Shown one piece after another: positions 8,273-16,275 of a DNA stretch of 35,211 nucleotides. This DNA comes from a virus. The stretch spans positions 1 through 35,211 of the IMG/VR virus record IMGVR_UViG_3300027972_000036; one strand, given 5' to 3'. A model generated the notes under the pieces. The model saw only the letters and a list, made by a program, of their open reading frames with translations. It searched no databases and was not told where the DNA came from. Position 1 is the first letter of the stretch; each line of letters opens with the position of its first letter. A program made the translations under genes and the position numbers.

Positions 8273-8773
8273 ATGAAAAAATTTAAAATCTATTGTGACA
8301 TGGATGATGTATTGGTAGATTGGAAAACAAATGTAACAAATTTTTGTGAAAATTTTTGGGACATAGATGATATGGAGAAAAGGTTTTTTCTACTGGTTAA
8401 AGCAGGTAGAAAATTCTGGGCAAGTAATCCTTGGACAATAGATGGTAAAAATCTATGGAAAGGTATAAATACATATAAACCAACTTTACTATCAGCTGCT
8501 GCTCGTGGTAATTTTACAGTACATGAAGATGTAAGAAACGGTAAGTTGGACTGGATAAAAAATAATCTTGGTTATGAATTTTATAAAGATGCAATTATAT
8601 GCCATAGAAAAGAAAAAAAGTTATATTCAAATTCTAATTCTATTTTAATTGATGATTTTGAACAAAACATAAATGAATGGGAAGATAACGGAGGTATTGG
8701 CATATTACACAAATCAAGTGATGAAACCATAGAAAAATTGAATAGTATTGTTAAGGAAAAAATACAATGTTAG
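8273..8773 (+). CDS. HAD-family 5'(3')-deoxyribonucleotidase-like protein
   Basis: 166 residues. Motif I is Y-C-D-M-D-D-V near the N-terminus (Asp9 nucleophile, Asp11 acid/base). A later N-G-K-L-D-W-I-K-N-N-L-G segment and motif IV I-L-I-D-D-F-E-Q-N-I near residue 125, followed by G-G-I-G-I-L-H, match the HAD nucleotidases common in large phages. Expected activity is dephosphorylation of nucleotides or a related small phosphate ester in the cytoplasm; the substrate cannot be told. It is first in a short unit with the small terminase, from the promoter at 8214, and overlaps that gene by 7 bases. Confidence 0.8.
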   Translation: MKKFKIYCDMDDVLVDWKTNVTNFCENFWDIDDMEKRFFLLVKAGRKFWASNPWTIDGKNLWKGINTYKPTLLSAAARGNFTVHEDVRNGKLDWIKNNLGYEFYKDAIICHRKEKKLYSNSNSILIDDFEQNINEWEDNGGIGILHKSSDETIEKLNSIVKEKIQC

Positions 8774-9222
8774 ATAGACAAAATTTAGAAGAAGAATTTA
8801 ATATGCAAGACAACCAACATGATGAAACTATTGAGTTGGAACCAGAAGTATCTGAAAGTGGACCAGATAAATTTGAAGAAGAATGGGAAAAAGAAAATAA
8901 CCCAAGAAATATAATAAGAGATAATATAGAAAGAGCAAATAAAATATTAGATACTGTTGAAGAAGAATTAAATAATGGAAATATAACAGCGAGACTTGTT
9001 GAAGTAGCAACAGGTTTAATAAACTCAGTAACACAAGCAAGTAAAGAATTAATAACAGATGAAAATTACCAAGTATATTTACAAATAAGAAACCGTATGT
9101 TATTATTAAAAGATAAAGAAATTGAAATGAAAAGAAAAAAGAAAGAGGCACCAAAAAATCAAAATCTAATAATTGCCTCCAGAGAAGATGTTTTAAAATT
9201 GTTAAAAGAACCAAAAGAATAA
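8767..9222 (+). CDS. 16: Terminase small subunit, gp16-like (inferred)
   Basis: 151 residues. An acidic N-terminus (residues 1-45) is followed by helices I-R-D-N-I-E-R-A-N-K-I-L-D (about 57-69), A-R-L-V-E-V-A-T-G-L-I-N-S-V-T (about 80-95), a basic stretch K-R-K-K-K-E, and a C-terminal N-Q-N-L-I-I-A-S-R-E-D-V-L-K-L-L. The layout parallels T4 gp16: central helical pair with an E-V-x-x-x-L core, then an N-I-Q-N-A-x-V-F-like strand and a D-E-I-type helix. The small subunit recognises DNA and stimulates the large-subunit ATPase during packaging. The large subunit lies about 5.5 kb downstream, separated by the kinase/SpoVR insert. Assigned by pattern and context rather than strong identity. Confidence 0.7.
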   Translation: MLDRQNLEEEFNMQDNQHDETIELEPEVSESGPDKFEEEWEKENNPRNIIRDNIERANKILDTVEEELNNGNITARLVEVATGLINSVTQASKELITDENYQVYLQIRNRMLLLKDKEIEMKRKKKEAPKNQNLIIASREDVLKLLKEPKE

Positions 9223-9229
9223 AAAAATA

Positions 9230-9258
9230 TTTACAATTTTTATTCCGTGTGTTATAAT
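9230..9258 (+). promoter_or_regulatory. Strong sigma70-type promoter (prkA)
   Basis: TTTACA (9230-9235), 17-base spacer, TATAAT (9253-9258) with extended -10 TG (9250-9251). Same -35, spacer and -10 as the promoter at 8214. It lies in the 87-base gap before the PrkA gene, so that gene has dedicated transcription. Confidence 0.85.
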
Positions 9259-9309
9259 GTTTTTAAAGAGTGAGAGATAAAATAAAAAACAAAAGAAAGG
9301 AGTTTTTAG

Positions 9310-11286
9310 ATGTTATCACCTTTAATGGAAGACTTCAAGCAAGCAATTCTTTCCCAAAAGAAAATTAATCCGTTTCATAAATGGGAAGGAAACTCGCTTG
9401 ATTATTTAGAATTAGTTCATAAAAATCCTGAGGTTGCTAATTTTGCCCCAGGTCGTATTTTCAATATGATTATGAAATACGGTGTTAATGATGTACCAAA
9501 TGATGTTAAATTAGCGGGGTATGAAGACCTCGTGGAGTATAAGTTTTTTGATGGAAAAATCTTTGGTCTTGAATCAAAGATGGCTATCCATGATGTTATG
9601 AAATTCTTGAAAGCGTCTGCACGTAGGACTGAAACAGGAAAAAGAATTTTAATCATGGTGGGCCCAGTCGCGAGTGGTAAGTCTACAATCGCGGCGCTAT
9701 TAAAGCGAGGTCTTGAAAAAGATGATACACCAATGTTTGCAATCAAAGGTTGTCCGATCAATGAAGAACCTTTGCATGCAATTCCAATCAATGACCGAGC
9801 ATATTGGGAAGAAAAGTTGGGTATTAAAATAGAGGGTTATCTTTGTCCTCATTGTCGTCAAGTTGTTAAAGAAAATTATACTGACGATGATGGAACTGTT
9901 CGTTGGTCTGAAATCCCGGTTACAGCAGTAATACCATCCGAACAGGAAAGAATTGCAATTGGCACATTTCAACCATCCGACCCAAAATCTCAAGATATTA
10001 CCGAGTTAATCGGTCGGGTAAATATGGCTAAGATTGCTCGTTACGGTGAAACCGATCCCCGAGCATTTAGCTTTGACGGTGAATTGCAAGTTGCCAACCG
10101 TGGATTGATTGAATATATTGAAATTTTAAAAGCAGATATTAAATTTCACTATGTTCTTATTTCAGCGGCACAAGAACAAGTAATCAAGTCACCTGGTTTT
10201 CCACAGATTTATCTTGATGAATTGATTCTTTCGCATACAAACCAAACAGAGTATGATACATTTAAATCGGACAAGAAAAATGAAGCACTTCATGACCGTA
10301 TGTATAAAGTAATCGTACCCTGGAATTTGAATGTATCCGAAGAAATTGAAATTTATAAGAAAATGATTCAAGAATCTGATTTTAGGAATATTCATATCGC
10401 TCCAGGTACCCTTGAATTGGCAGCACAGTTTGCCGTATTAACAAGGCTAAAGAAATCTACCAAAGTTTCCTCTTTGATTGAAAAAATGAAACTCTATGAT
10501 GGTAGAACATCTAACGAATTTAAAAAGGAAGAAGTTGATATTAAAAAGATTCGTGAGGATGGGAGAAGAAATGGTGAAGGTATGGACCAAGGTATATCTC
10601 CAAGGTTTATTATCAATGCACTTAATATAGCACTCGCATCAAAAGAAGATAAAAACTGTATCAATCCAATTGATGTTCTGCGAGCACTTAAACAAAACTT
10701 TGATCACCACACTGGTATTGAAGAACAGGATATTAAGAACTTTACAAACCTGTTGGTTGCTGAAAAAGATTCAGCACTTGCTGAGTTCCGTGAGTTTGCC
10801 AAAAAAGAAATCAATATGGCATTCCTTCACGCTTATGACGAACAAGCAACCGAATTGTTTAACCGATATATGTTGAATGTCGGAGCTTACTGTAGAAAAG
10901 AAAAGATTGAAGATACAGCAACGGGTGAATATAGTTCACCTGATGAAAAACTGATGCGATCACTTGAAGAACTTATTGGCGTTCCTGTAAATTCCAAAGA
11001 TGAATTTAGAAACGGTATATTTGTTCATAAATCAAGTTGCGGAGATCGTGGCAAGGAATTTAAATATGATTCTTATGCACCTTTGAAAGAAGCGATTGAA
11101 AAGAAACTAATGAGTGATCTTAAAAATGTGGTCAATCTGTCAATTGTAAATACCACAAGTACCGATCCAAAGAGGATGAAAGCGAGAAGTAAAGCGTTTA
11201 AGACCTTGATGGAAAAAGGTTACTGTGAACACTGTGCAAATGTTCTTCTTTCATTTGTCGGTGAAATACTGAGAAAACAATCGTAA
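9310..11286 (+). CDS. prkA: PrkA-family serine protein kinase / AAA+ protein
   Basis: 658 residues, the usual length for bacterial PrkA/YeaG (about 630-680). The N-terminal AAA+ domain has Walker A G-P-V-A-S-G-K-S-T (residues 118-126), the C-P-I-N-E-E-P-L-H segment typical of PrkA, and S-F-D-G-E-L-Q-V-A-N-R-G-L near residue 256. A C-P-H-C pair (179-182) and a C-E-H-C pair (639-642) may bind metal. The C-terminal half carries the PrkA kinase-like region. Bacterial homologues act in stress, starvation and sporulation responses and are usually encoded with a DUF444 protein and SpoVR, both present just downstream. The strong ribosome site AAAGGAG, own promoter (9230) and terminator (11307) make it an independent unit. 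Cellular targets are unknown. Confidence 0.93.
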   Translation: MLSPLMEDFKQAILSQKKINPFHKWEGNSLDYLELVHKNPEVANFAPGRIFNMIMKYGVNDVPNDVKLAGYEDLVEYKFFDGKIFGLESKMAIHDVMKFLKASARRTETGKRILIMVGPVASGKSTIAALLKRGLEKDDTPMFAIKGCPINEEPLHAIPINDRAYWEEKLGIKIEGYLCPHCRQVVKENYTDDDGTVRWSEIPVTAVIPSEQERIAIGTFQPSDPKSQDITELIGRVNMAKIARYGETDPRAFSFDGELQVANRGLIEYIEILKADIKFHYVLISAAQEQVIKSPGFPQIYLDELILSHTNQTEYDTFKSDKKNEALHDRMYKVIVPWNLNVSEEIEIYKKMIQESDFRNIHIAPGTLELAAQFAVLTRLKKSTKVSSLIEKMKLYDGRTSNEFKKEEVDIKKIREDGRRNGEGMDQGISPRFIINALNIALASKEDKNCINPIDVLRALKQNFDHHTGIEEQDIKNFTNLLVAEKDSALAEFREFAKKEINMAFLHAYDEQATELFNRYMLNVGAYCRKEKIEDTATGEYSSPDEKLMRSLEELIGVPVNSKDEFRNGIFVHKSSCGDRGKEFKYDSYAPLKEAIEKKLMSDLKNVVNLSIVNTTSTDPKRMKARSKAFKTLMEKGYCEHCANVLLSFVGEILRKQS

Positions 11287-11304
11287 AAGTTTCTTATGAT
11301 TGGG

Positions 11305-11340
11305 AAAGGCTGGGTGTATCTATATTCACCCAGCCTTTTT
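11305..11340 (+). terminator. Rho-independent terminator after prkA
   Basis: AGGCTGGGTG (11307-11316) pairs perfectly with CACCCAGCCT (11327-11336), extendable by A-T pairs, 10-base loop, then TTTTT. It separates prkA from the next unit. Confidence 0.92.
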
Positions 11341-11347
11341 TATTTAG

Positions 11348-11376
11348 TTTACAACTTTTGATAAATATAGTATAAT
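11348..11376 (+). promoter_or_regulatory. Sigma70-type promoter (YeaH-SpoVR unit)
   Basis: TTTACA (11348-11353), 17-base spacer, TATAAT (11371-11376). Third copy of the same -35/spacer/-10 arrangement, just after the prkA terminator. No extended -10 TG here. Confidence 0.82.
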
Positions 11377-11407
11377 ATAAAAAAGAAAAGAAAGAGAGGA
11401 TAATATA

Positions 11408-11662
11408 TTGATTAGAATAACTGTACAAATCGGAGATGTTGAGGACGAATCAAAAACAACTGTGATAGCCTCTTCCTTTGATAATTTTGATGAAGTTGAA
11501 GAAACAGAGTTCTTAAATAAAATAAGAATGTTTGATGATGATGATTGCTATGAAAATAAAAAGAAAAAGAAAAAACATAAAATGGGCTTTTCTACAAATG
11601 ATAAATGTTCTAAAAAGAAAGAGTCTGTAAAGAATGAAGATGTTGAAGAATCAGAAGATTAA
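11408..11662 (+). CDS. Hypothetical small charged protein (84 aa)
   Basis: 84 residues from a TTG start at 11408, supported by GAGAGGA (11394-11400) seven bases upstream; the next in-frame ATG would remove half the protein. Residues 1-45 look folded (M-I-R-I-T-V-Q-I-G-D opening, a likely beta strand). Residues 46-84 are a lysine-rich then acidic, probably disordered tail (K-K-K-K-K-K-H-K). No family recognised. As first gene of the YeaH-SpoVR unit it may be an accessory or regulator of that system. Confidence 0.6.
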   Translation: MIRITVQIGDVEDESKTTVIASSFDNFDEVEETEFLNKIRMFDDDDCYENKKKKKKHKMGFSTNDKCSKKKESVKNEDVEESED

Positions 11663-11686
11663 AATTTAAACGGAAAGGGTTTTAAA

Positions 11687-12979
11687 ATGGGTATTATATT
11701 ACACGATGATTGGGATTTATCCGAAAAAGGTATAAAGGATGCCGAAAGACACCAGAAAAAGATTGATAAATCCATCAGAGAAAATGTAAAGGATGTTATT
11801 GGTGAAGAATCAATTATCACAAACAAGGGTAATAGAAAGGTAAAAATACCCGTTAGAGGTTTAAAAGATTATCGTTTCATATATGGCCAAAATGAAAAAG
11901 GTGATAAAGCTGGTATTGGTCAAGGTGATACAGATGGTGATATAATTGATTCTATTCCAAAACCCGGCCAAGGTAAAGAAGGTGAACCCGGTAAAAGACC
12001 TGGAATTGATTATCTTGAAGCAGAGGTTGATATTGACTATTTAATCAAAATCATGTTTGATGATCTTGGTCTTCCTTGGATTGAAGAAAAAACAAAAGCA
12101 CAAGATTTGGTTACAAAAGGATGGAAATTTGAAACTACATCCAAAAAAGGTATAATGCCACGTATTCATAAAAAGAAAACCATGATGGAAGCAATTAGGA
12201 GAATGGTTTCCTATTCAATTGAAATTATGAATGAATGTGGTTGTACTCAAGAAGAAGCACACTCATCTTTGATTCAAGCACGGGGTGATATTGAAGAAGC
12301 CATTGATATTATAAAGAATAATAAATTAGAAAAGATTTATGATAATGATGTTTTTATTGAAGATGATGATATGAGATTCAAACAAATTGAAGAAGATGTT
12401 GAATATCAATCAAAGGCTGTAATCTTCTGTATGATGGATGTATCTGGTTCAATGACAATTAATAAAAAATATTTAGCAAGGTCAATGTTGTTCTGGCTTG
12501 TTGAATTTCTTAGAAAAGTATATGACAATGTTGAAGTTGTATTTATTACACATACAACAGAAGCAAATGAAGTTGATGAAGATACATTCTTTCATAAAGG
12601 TGAATCTGGTGGTACAAATTGTTCATCAGCATTTAAATTGGTAAATTATAAAATAGAAACTGAATTTCCAGTAAGTGAATGGAATACTTACTGTATCTAT
12701 ATCTCCGATGGAGAAGATTTTAATCCAAAAGATACTGTAATTGAAATTGAAAGAATGCTACAAAAAAACATTAACATGTTATCATATGTTGAAATTGATG
12801 TTGGAAATACCTGGAGAGTTTTACTAAAAGAGATTTTAGGTAAATTCAAATTTGGTAAAACAAATGTAGATGGATTAGAAGCTTATATAGATATACATCA
12901 TAGATTTCTTGTATCCATTATACGGGGAAAAGAACATATTTTTCCAGCACTTAAACATATGTTGTTTAAAAAACGATAA
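11687..12979 (+). CDS. yeaH: DUF444/YeaH-YhbH family VWA-domain protein
   Basis: 430 residues, matching the size of bacterial YeaH/YhbH. The C-terminal VWA domain has a MIDAS site: D251-V-S253-G-S255, then G-G-T-N-C-S-S around residue 309, and a later S-D-G-E-D. The flanking V-I-F-C-M-M-D-V-S-G-S-M and H-T-T-E-A-N-E-V-D-E text is nearly that of E. coli YeaH. The N-terminus keeps the family's G-Q-G-D-T-D-G-D-type glycine-rich segment and the D-Y-L-I-K-I-M-F-D-D-L-G-L-P motif. Residues ~178-212 read like a UBA/TS-N three-helix segment (G-C-T-Q-E-E-A ... A-R-G-D-I-E-E-A-I-D-I), which I do not recall in the bacterial family. It presumably acts with PrkA and SpoVR. Confidence 0.9.
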   Translation: MGIILHDDWDLSEKGIKDAERHQKKIDKSIRENVKDVIGEESIITNKGNRKVKIPVRGLKDYRFIYGQNEKGDKAGIGQGDTDGDIIDSIPKPGQGKEGEPGKRPGIDYLEAEVDIDYLIKIMFDDLGLPWIEEKTKAQDLVTKGWKFETTSKKGIMPRIHKKKTMMEAIRRMVSYSIEIMNECGCTQEEAHSSLIQARGDIEEAIDIIKNNKLEKIYDNDVFIEDDDMRFKQIEEDVEYQSKAVIFCMMDVSGSMTINKKYLARSMLFWLVEFLRKVYDNVEVVFITHTTEANEVDEDTFFHKGESGGTNCSSAFKLVNYKIETEFPVSEWNTYCIYISDGEDFNPKDTVIEIERMLQKNINMLSYVEIDVGNTWRVLLKEILGKFKFGKTNVDGLEAYIDIHHRFLVSIIRGKEHIFPALKHMLFKKR

Positions 12980-12997
12980 GAAAAGGAAACACATAAA

Positions 12998-14581
12998 ATG
13001 AATAGATCAGAACTACAAAAACTTATCAAAGTTGAAGATAGACTGAACCAACTGGCCCGTGAAAAATATGGTCTTGAATATTGTGATATTGAATGGGATG
13101 TTATTCCTGATCAAAAGATGTTAGAGATTATGGCATATCATATTCCAGGAAATTTATCTAACTGGAAATTTGGTCGTGACTATGAACGTCTCCGAACAAT
13201 AAATGAACATGTTCATGCTGGTCTACCATATGAAGTTGTTATTAACTCGGACCCAGCAAGAGCATATTTAATGAAGTCAAATACATTTGGTGTTCAAAGT
13301 CTTGTTATGGCCCATGTTATTGGACATGTTGCATTTTTTACAATGAATAAATATTTCCAACAATCTCGGAGAGATATTATCTCATATATGCAAATGTCAT
13401 CTGAAAGAATTATGGAATACGAACGTCATTTTGGTATTGATAACATTGAAAGAATTGTTGATGCCGGACACTCTATTCAATTCCATTCATCACCATTTGA
13501 TAATGAAACAGAAGATGAAAAAAGAAAGAAAGCATTTGAATATAGTAAGAAAACATTTCATAAAGTATCAAAATCAGAATTTAGAGATATATTTCAAAAT
13601 CTAACTGAAGACCTTGTAAAGAAAGATGTTGAGTTATTTAATCAAGAATTATGGAAGTCTTTATGTGATAAGACTCCAGTTGAACCGACCGGAGATTTAT
13701 TAAGATATATAATTGATAACTCAAAAAATCTTGTTGATTGGGAAAAAGATATTCTTGAAGTTCTACGACAAGAAGGTAGGTATTACTGGCCTCAAATTAA
13801 AACAAAATATATGAATGAAGGTTTTGCCACATATTGGCACCAAAAACTTCTTCAAGATTTAATTGAGGACGGCACTCTTGATAGTAAAGACCACGCAGAA
13901 TATAACTATGCAAATTCACTTGTTAAGGCAATGGGTCCAACACAAATGAATCCATATTTAATTGGATGTGAAATATGGAATGATATAGTTGAAAGATGGG
14001 ATAAAGGTCGTCATGGTGATGAATATGAAGAATGTCAAAATAGAAACCAGGTAGCTAACTGGGATACAAAAGAAATGGGTGGTCATCAAAAGATGATGGA
14101 AGTAATGAAAAGTTATACTGATTGGTTTTTCCTACAGGACTTCTTAACACCTGAACTTGTAGAAAAACTTAAAATGTATATCTATGTATTAAAAGAAACA
14201 CGAGACACTATTGATATTGTTAGAACTAAACATGAAAGTAAAACAGTTGCCAAAGTTATTATAAATAGTTTTTCACATTCACATATACCGAATATTGAAA
14301 TAGCAGATGGTAATTATAAAGGTGGTAATCTATATATGATACACTCACATAGTGGTGTTGACCTTGATCTTGAATATGCAAAAAGAACAATGAAACATAT
14401 TAGAACTCTATGGGGTAAAGATGTATATTTAGAAACCATAATAAATGAAAAAGTGGAAGTTCTGGATTTAAATGCTAATAAAAATATACCTGAAAAAAAG
14501 GATAATAATATCTGGTCAGTCTTTAAAAGTGGTTCATCAACGCCATTTGAGAAACCAAATCCTGTAATAAAATTAATATAA
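12998..14581 (+). CDS. spoVR: SpoVR family protein
   Basis: 527 residues; bacterial SpoVR/YcgB is about 470-520. Family landmarks include the Y-D-I-E-W-D-V-I-P-D-like segment near residue 29, V-M-A-H-V-I-G-H-V-A-F-F near residue 105, E-R-I-M-E-Y-E-R-H-F-G near 138, and M-N-E-G-F-A-T-Y-W-H near 270 (N-E-G-W-A-S-F-W-H in bacteria). In Bacillus SpoVR is needed for normal spore cortex; in enterobacteria YcgB is starvation-induced; the biochemistry is unknown. It is the last gene of the unit, 19 bases after the YeaH homologue, and is followed by a terminator. The protein is full length with conserved motifs, so probably functional. Confidence 0.92.
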   Translation: MNRSELQKLIKVEDRLNQLAREKYGLEYCDIEWDVIPDQKMLEIMAYHIPGNLSNWKFGRDYERLRTINEHVHAGLPYEVVINSDPARAYLMKSNTFGVQSLVMAHVIGHVAFFTMNKYFQQSRRDIISYMQMSSERIMEYERHFGIDNIERIVDAGHSIQFHSSPFDNETEDEKRKKAFEYSKKTFHKVSKSEFRDIFQNLTEDLVKKDVELFNQELWKSLCDKTPVEPTGDLLRYIIDNSKNLVDWEKDILEVLRQEGRYYWPQIKTKYMNEGFATYWHQKLLQDLIEDGTLDSKDHAEYNYANSLVKAMGPTQMNPYLIGCEIWNDIVERWDKGRHGDEYEECQNRNQVANWDTKEMGGHQKMMEVMKSYTDWFFLQDFLTPELVEKLKMYIYVLKETRDTIDIVRTKHESKTVAKVIINSFSHSHIPNIEIADGNYKGGNLYMIHSHSGVDLDLEYAKRTMKHIRTLWGKDVYLETIINEKVEVLDLNANKNIPEKKDNNIWSVFKSGSSTPFEKPNPVIKLI

Positions 14582-14602
14582 AAAACAGGTGAAAATAAAT
14601 AA

Positions 14603-14640
14603 AGGGGAATGTTATTTTACATAACATTCCCCTTCTTTTT
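14603..14640 (+). terminator. Rho-independent terminator after spoVR
   Basis: AGGGGAATGTTAT (14603-14615) and ATAACATTCCCCT (14621-14633) form a perfect 13-bp stem with a TTTAC loop, followed by TCTTTTTT. It insulates the insert from the large terminase gene. Confidence 0.93.
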
Positions 14641-14642
14641 TA

Positions 14643-14650
14643 TATAAATA
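14643..14650 (+). promoter_or_regulatory. Candidate late promoter upstream of large terminase
   Basis: Exact TATAAATA directly after the spoVR terminator and 40 bases before the terminase start. Because the terminator blocks read-through, a promoter is needed in this short gap, which strengthens the call. Confidence 0.5.
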
Positions 14651-14689
14651 TCCTTATATAATTAAATATAATGGAGGATAATTTGTAAA

Positions 14690-16231
14690 GTGCCCGTAAA
14701 GTATGATGATAAATTTATTAAAAGGCCAAGAGAGGAATTAGAATACTCTCCTGAAAACATACAAGAATTACAAAAATGTTCAGAAAGTGTTAATTATTTT
14801 ATAAAGTATGTAAAGATTGTAAATCCAGATAAAGGTGAAATCTTTTTTGAACCTTATGATTATCAATTAGAACTACTACAAAAATTTCAAGATTATAGAT
14901 TTAATGTTGCACTTTGTTCCCGCCAATCAGGAAAAACCACTATTGTTTCTTCATATGTTATATGGTATGCTATATTTAATGAGAATAAAACAATTGGTAT
15001 TGTTTCAAATAAAGAATCATCTGCTAAAATGATTCTCCATCGTATTAAAAAATCTTATGAATGTTTACCTACATGGTTAAAACCGGGTGTTACAGAATAC
15101 TCAAAAACATTTATTTCTTTTGATAATGGAACAAGAATAGTTATATCAGCAACATCAGCAGACGCATTTCGTGGTGAGACAATGAATCTATTGGTCTGTG
15201 ATGAATTTGCATTTGTTCCCGGAAGTCAAGCAGAAGAGTTTTGGTCTGCCAACTATCCTACAATTTCAGCCTCAAAAGAAGCAAAGATTATTATCATATC
15301 CACACCAAATGGATTGTTTAATATTTTTCATAGAATATATACAGAAGCAGAGTTTGGTAAAAATACTTTTGTATATACAAAAGTATCATGGGAAAAGGTT
15401 CCAGGTAGAGATAAAAATTGGGCAATAGAACAAATTAAAAACCTTGGTCAGAAACAATTTGACCAAGAATTTGCTGTTCAGTTTATTGGATCAACAAACA
15501 CTGTTATATCACCTGATGTTCTAAGGGTCATATTAAGAAAAAATGTGGACCCCGTAATGAGAGACTTAAATGATAGACTCCTTATATGGGAAAAACCAAA
15601 AACGGATTCTCTATATGTTATGGGTGTTGATGTTGCTAAAGGTTCGGGCGAAAATTATTCAGTCATTCAAATTATAAAAATAGAAAGTGTTAAACCAGTA
15701 GGTATGGTCCAAGTTGGTGTTTTTTATGATAACATGACAGATATTTATGATTTTGCGGATATCATTCATAGACTTTCCATTTATTATAATAATGCCTATA
15801 TAATGGTTGAAAACAACTCAGAAGGTTCAGCTGTTGTTAGAAGACTTTGGTGGGAGCATGAAAATTCAAATCTTGTAAACTCAGGTTCAAAAGAAGTATC
15901 ACTTGGAATAAGAGCATCTCGTTCAACAAAACCAAAAGCGGTTCTTCTTATGAAAAAAATTATTGAAGATGGTTGTTTGGAAATCAGACATGAAAAAACA
16001 TTAAAAGAACTTGGTTCATATATAGAAGAAGGTGGAAAATTTTTTGGTAAAGATTTAAATGATGACCTTGTATCTGCTCTATATTGGGCTTGTTATATCT
16101 TTGAAATGGATATTCTTGATGAAACTTTTGAATTTAAGAAAAATGATGAAGATGAAGATGCCTGGGGTATATTATCTGATATAAATACTATAATAGAGGA
16201 TTGGTCTTGGTTGACAAATAGAGATATTTAA
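14690..16231 (+). CDS. 17: Terminase large subunit, gp17-like
   Basis: 513 residues (T4 gp17 610). It is the packaging motor ATPase plus headful nuclease. ATPase: Walker A C-S-R-Q-S-G-K-T-T (residues 76-84), Walker B L-L-V-C-D-E with Asp171/Glu172, coupling motif I-I-I-S-T-P-N-G. Nuclease (RNase H fold): M-G-V-D-V-A-K-G-S-G with Asp314, M-V-E-N-N-S-E-G with Glu374, and N-D-D-L-V-S-A-L with Asp458/Asp459. The start is GTG 14690: GGAGG at 14673-14677 lies 12 bases upstream, rather far, but no better in-frame start is visible. It docks on the portal encoded ~12 kb upstream. Confidence 0.95.
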   Translation: MPVKYDDKFIKRPREELEYSPENIQELQKCSESVNYFIKYVKIVNPDKGEIFFEPYDYQLELLQKFQDYRFNVALCSRQSGKTTIVSSYVIWYAIFNENKTIGIVSNKESSAKMILHRIKKSYECLPTWLKPGVTEYSKTFISFDNGTRIVISATSADAFRGETMNLLVCDEFAFVPGSQAEEFWSANYPTISASKEAKIIIISTPNGLFNIFHRIYTEAEFGKNTFVYTKVSWEKVPGRDKNWAIEQIKNLGQKQFDQEFAVQFIGSTNTVISPDVLRVILRKNVDPVMRDLNDRLLIWEKPKTDSLYVMGVDVAKGSGENYSVIQIIKIESVKPVGMVQVGVFYDNMTDIYDFADIIHRLSIYYNNAYIMVENNSEGSAVVRRLWWEHENSNLVNSGSKEVSLGIRASRSTKPKAVLLMKKIIEDGCLEIRHEKTLKELGSYIEEGGKFFGKDLNDDLVSALYWACYIFEMDILDETFEFKKNDEDEDAWGILSDINTIIEDWSWLTNRDI

Positions 16232-16241
16232 ATATGTTAAA

Positions 16242-16254
16242 TAAATAAATATAA
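16242..16254 (+). promoter_or_regulatory. Candidate late promoter upstream of gp13-like gene
   Basis: TAAATAAATATAA, identical to the element at 5851-5863, starting 11 bases after the terminase stop and 22 bases before the next start codon. Confidence 0.45.
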
Positions 16255-16275
16255 CATAAAAGGATTTATAAAAAT

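Noticed and set aside
11408-11662. 84-aa lysine-rich ORF considered spurious
   Set aside because: Rejected as spurious: it has a well-placed ribosome site, fills the gap between promoter and YeaH gene, and shows a folded-looking N-terminus, so it was kept as a gene.
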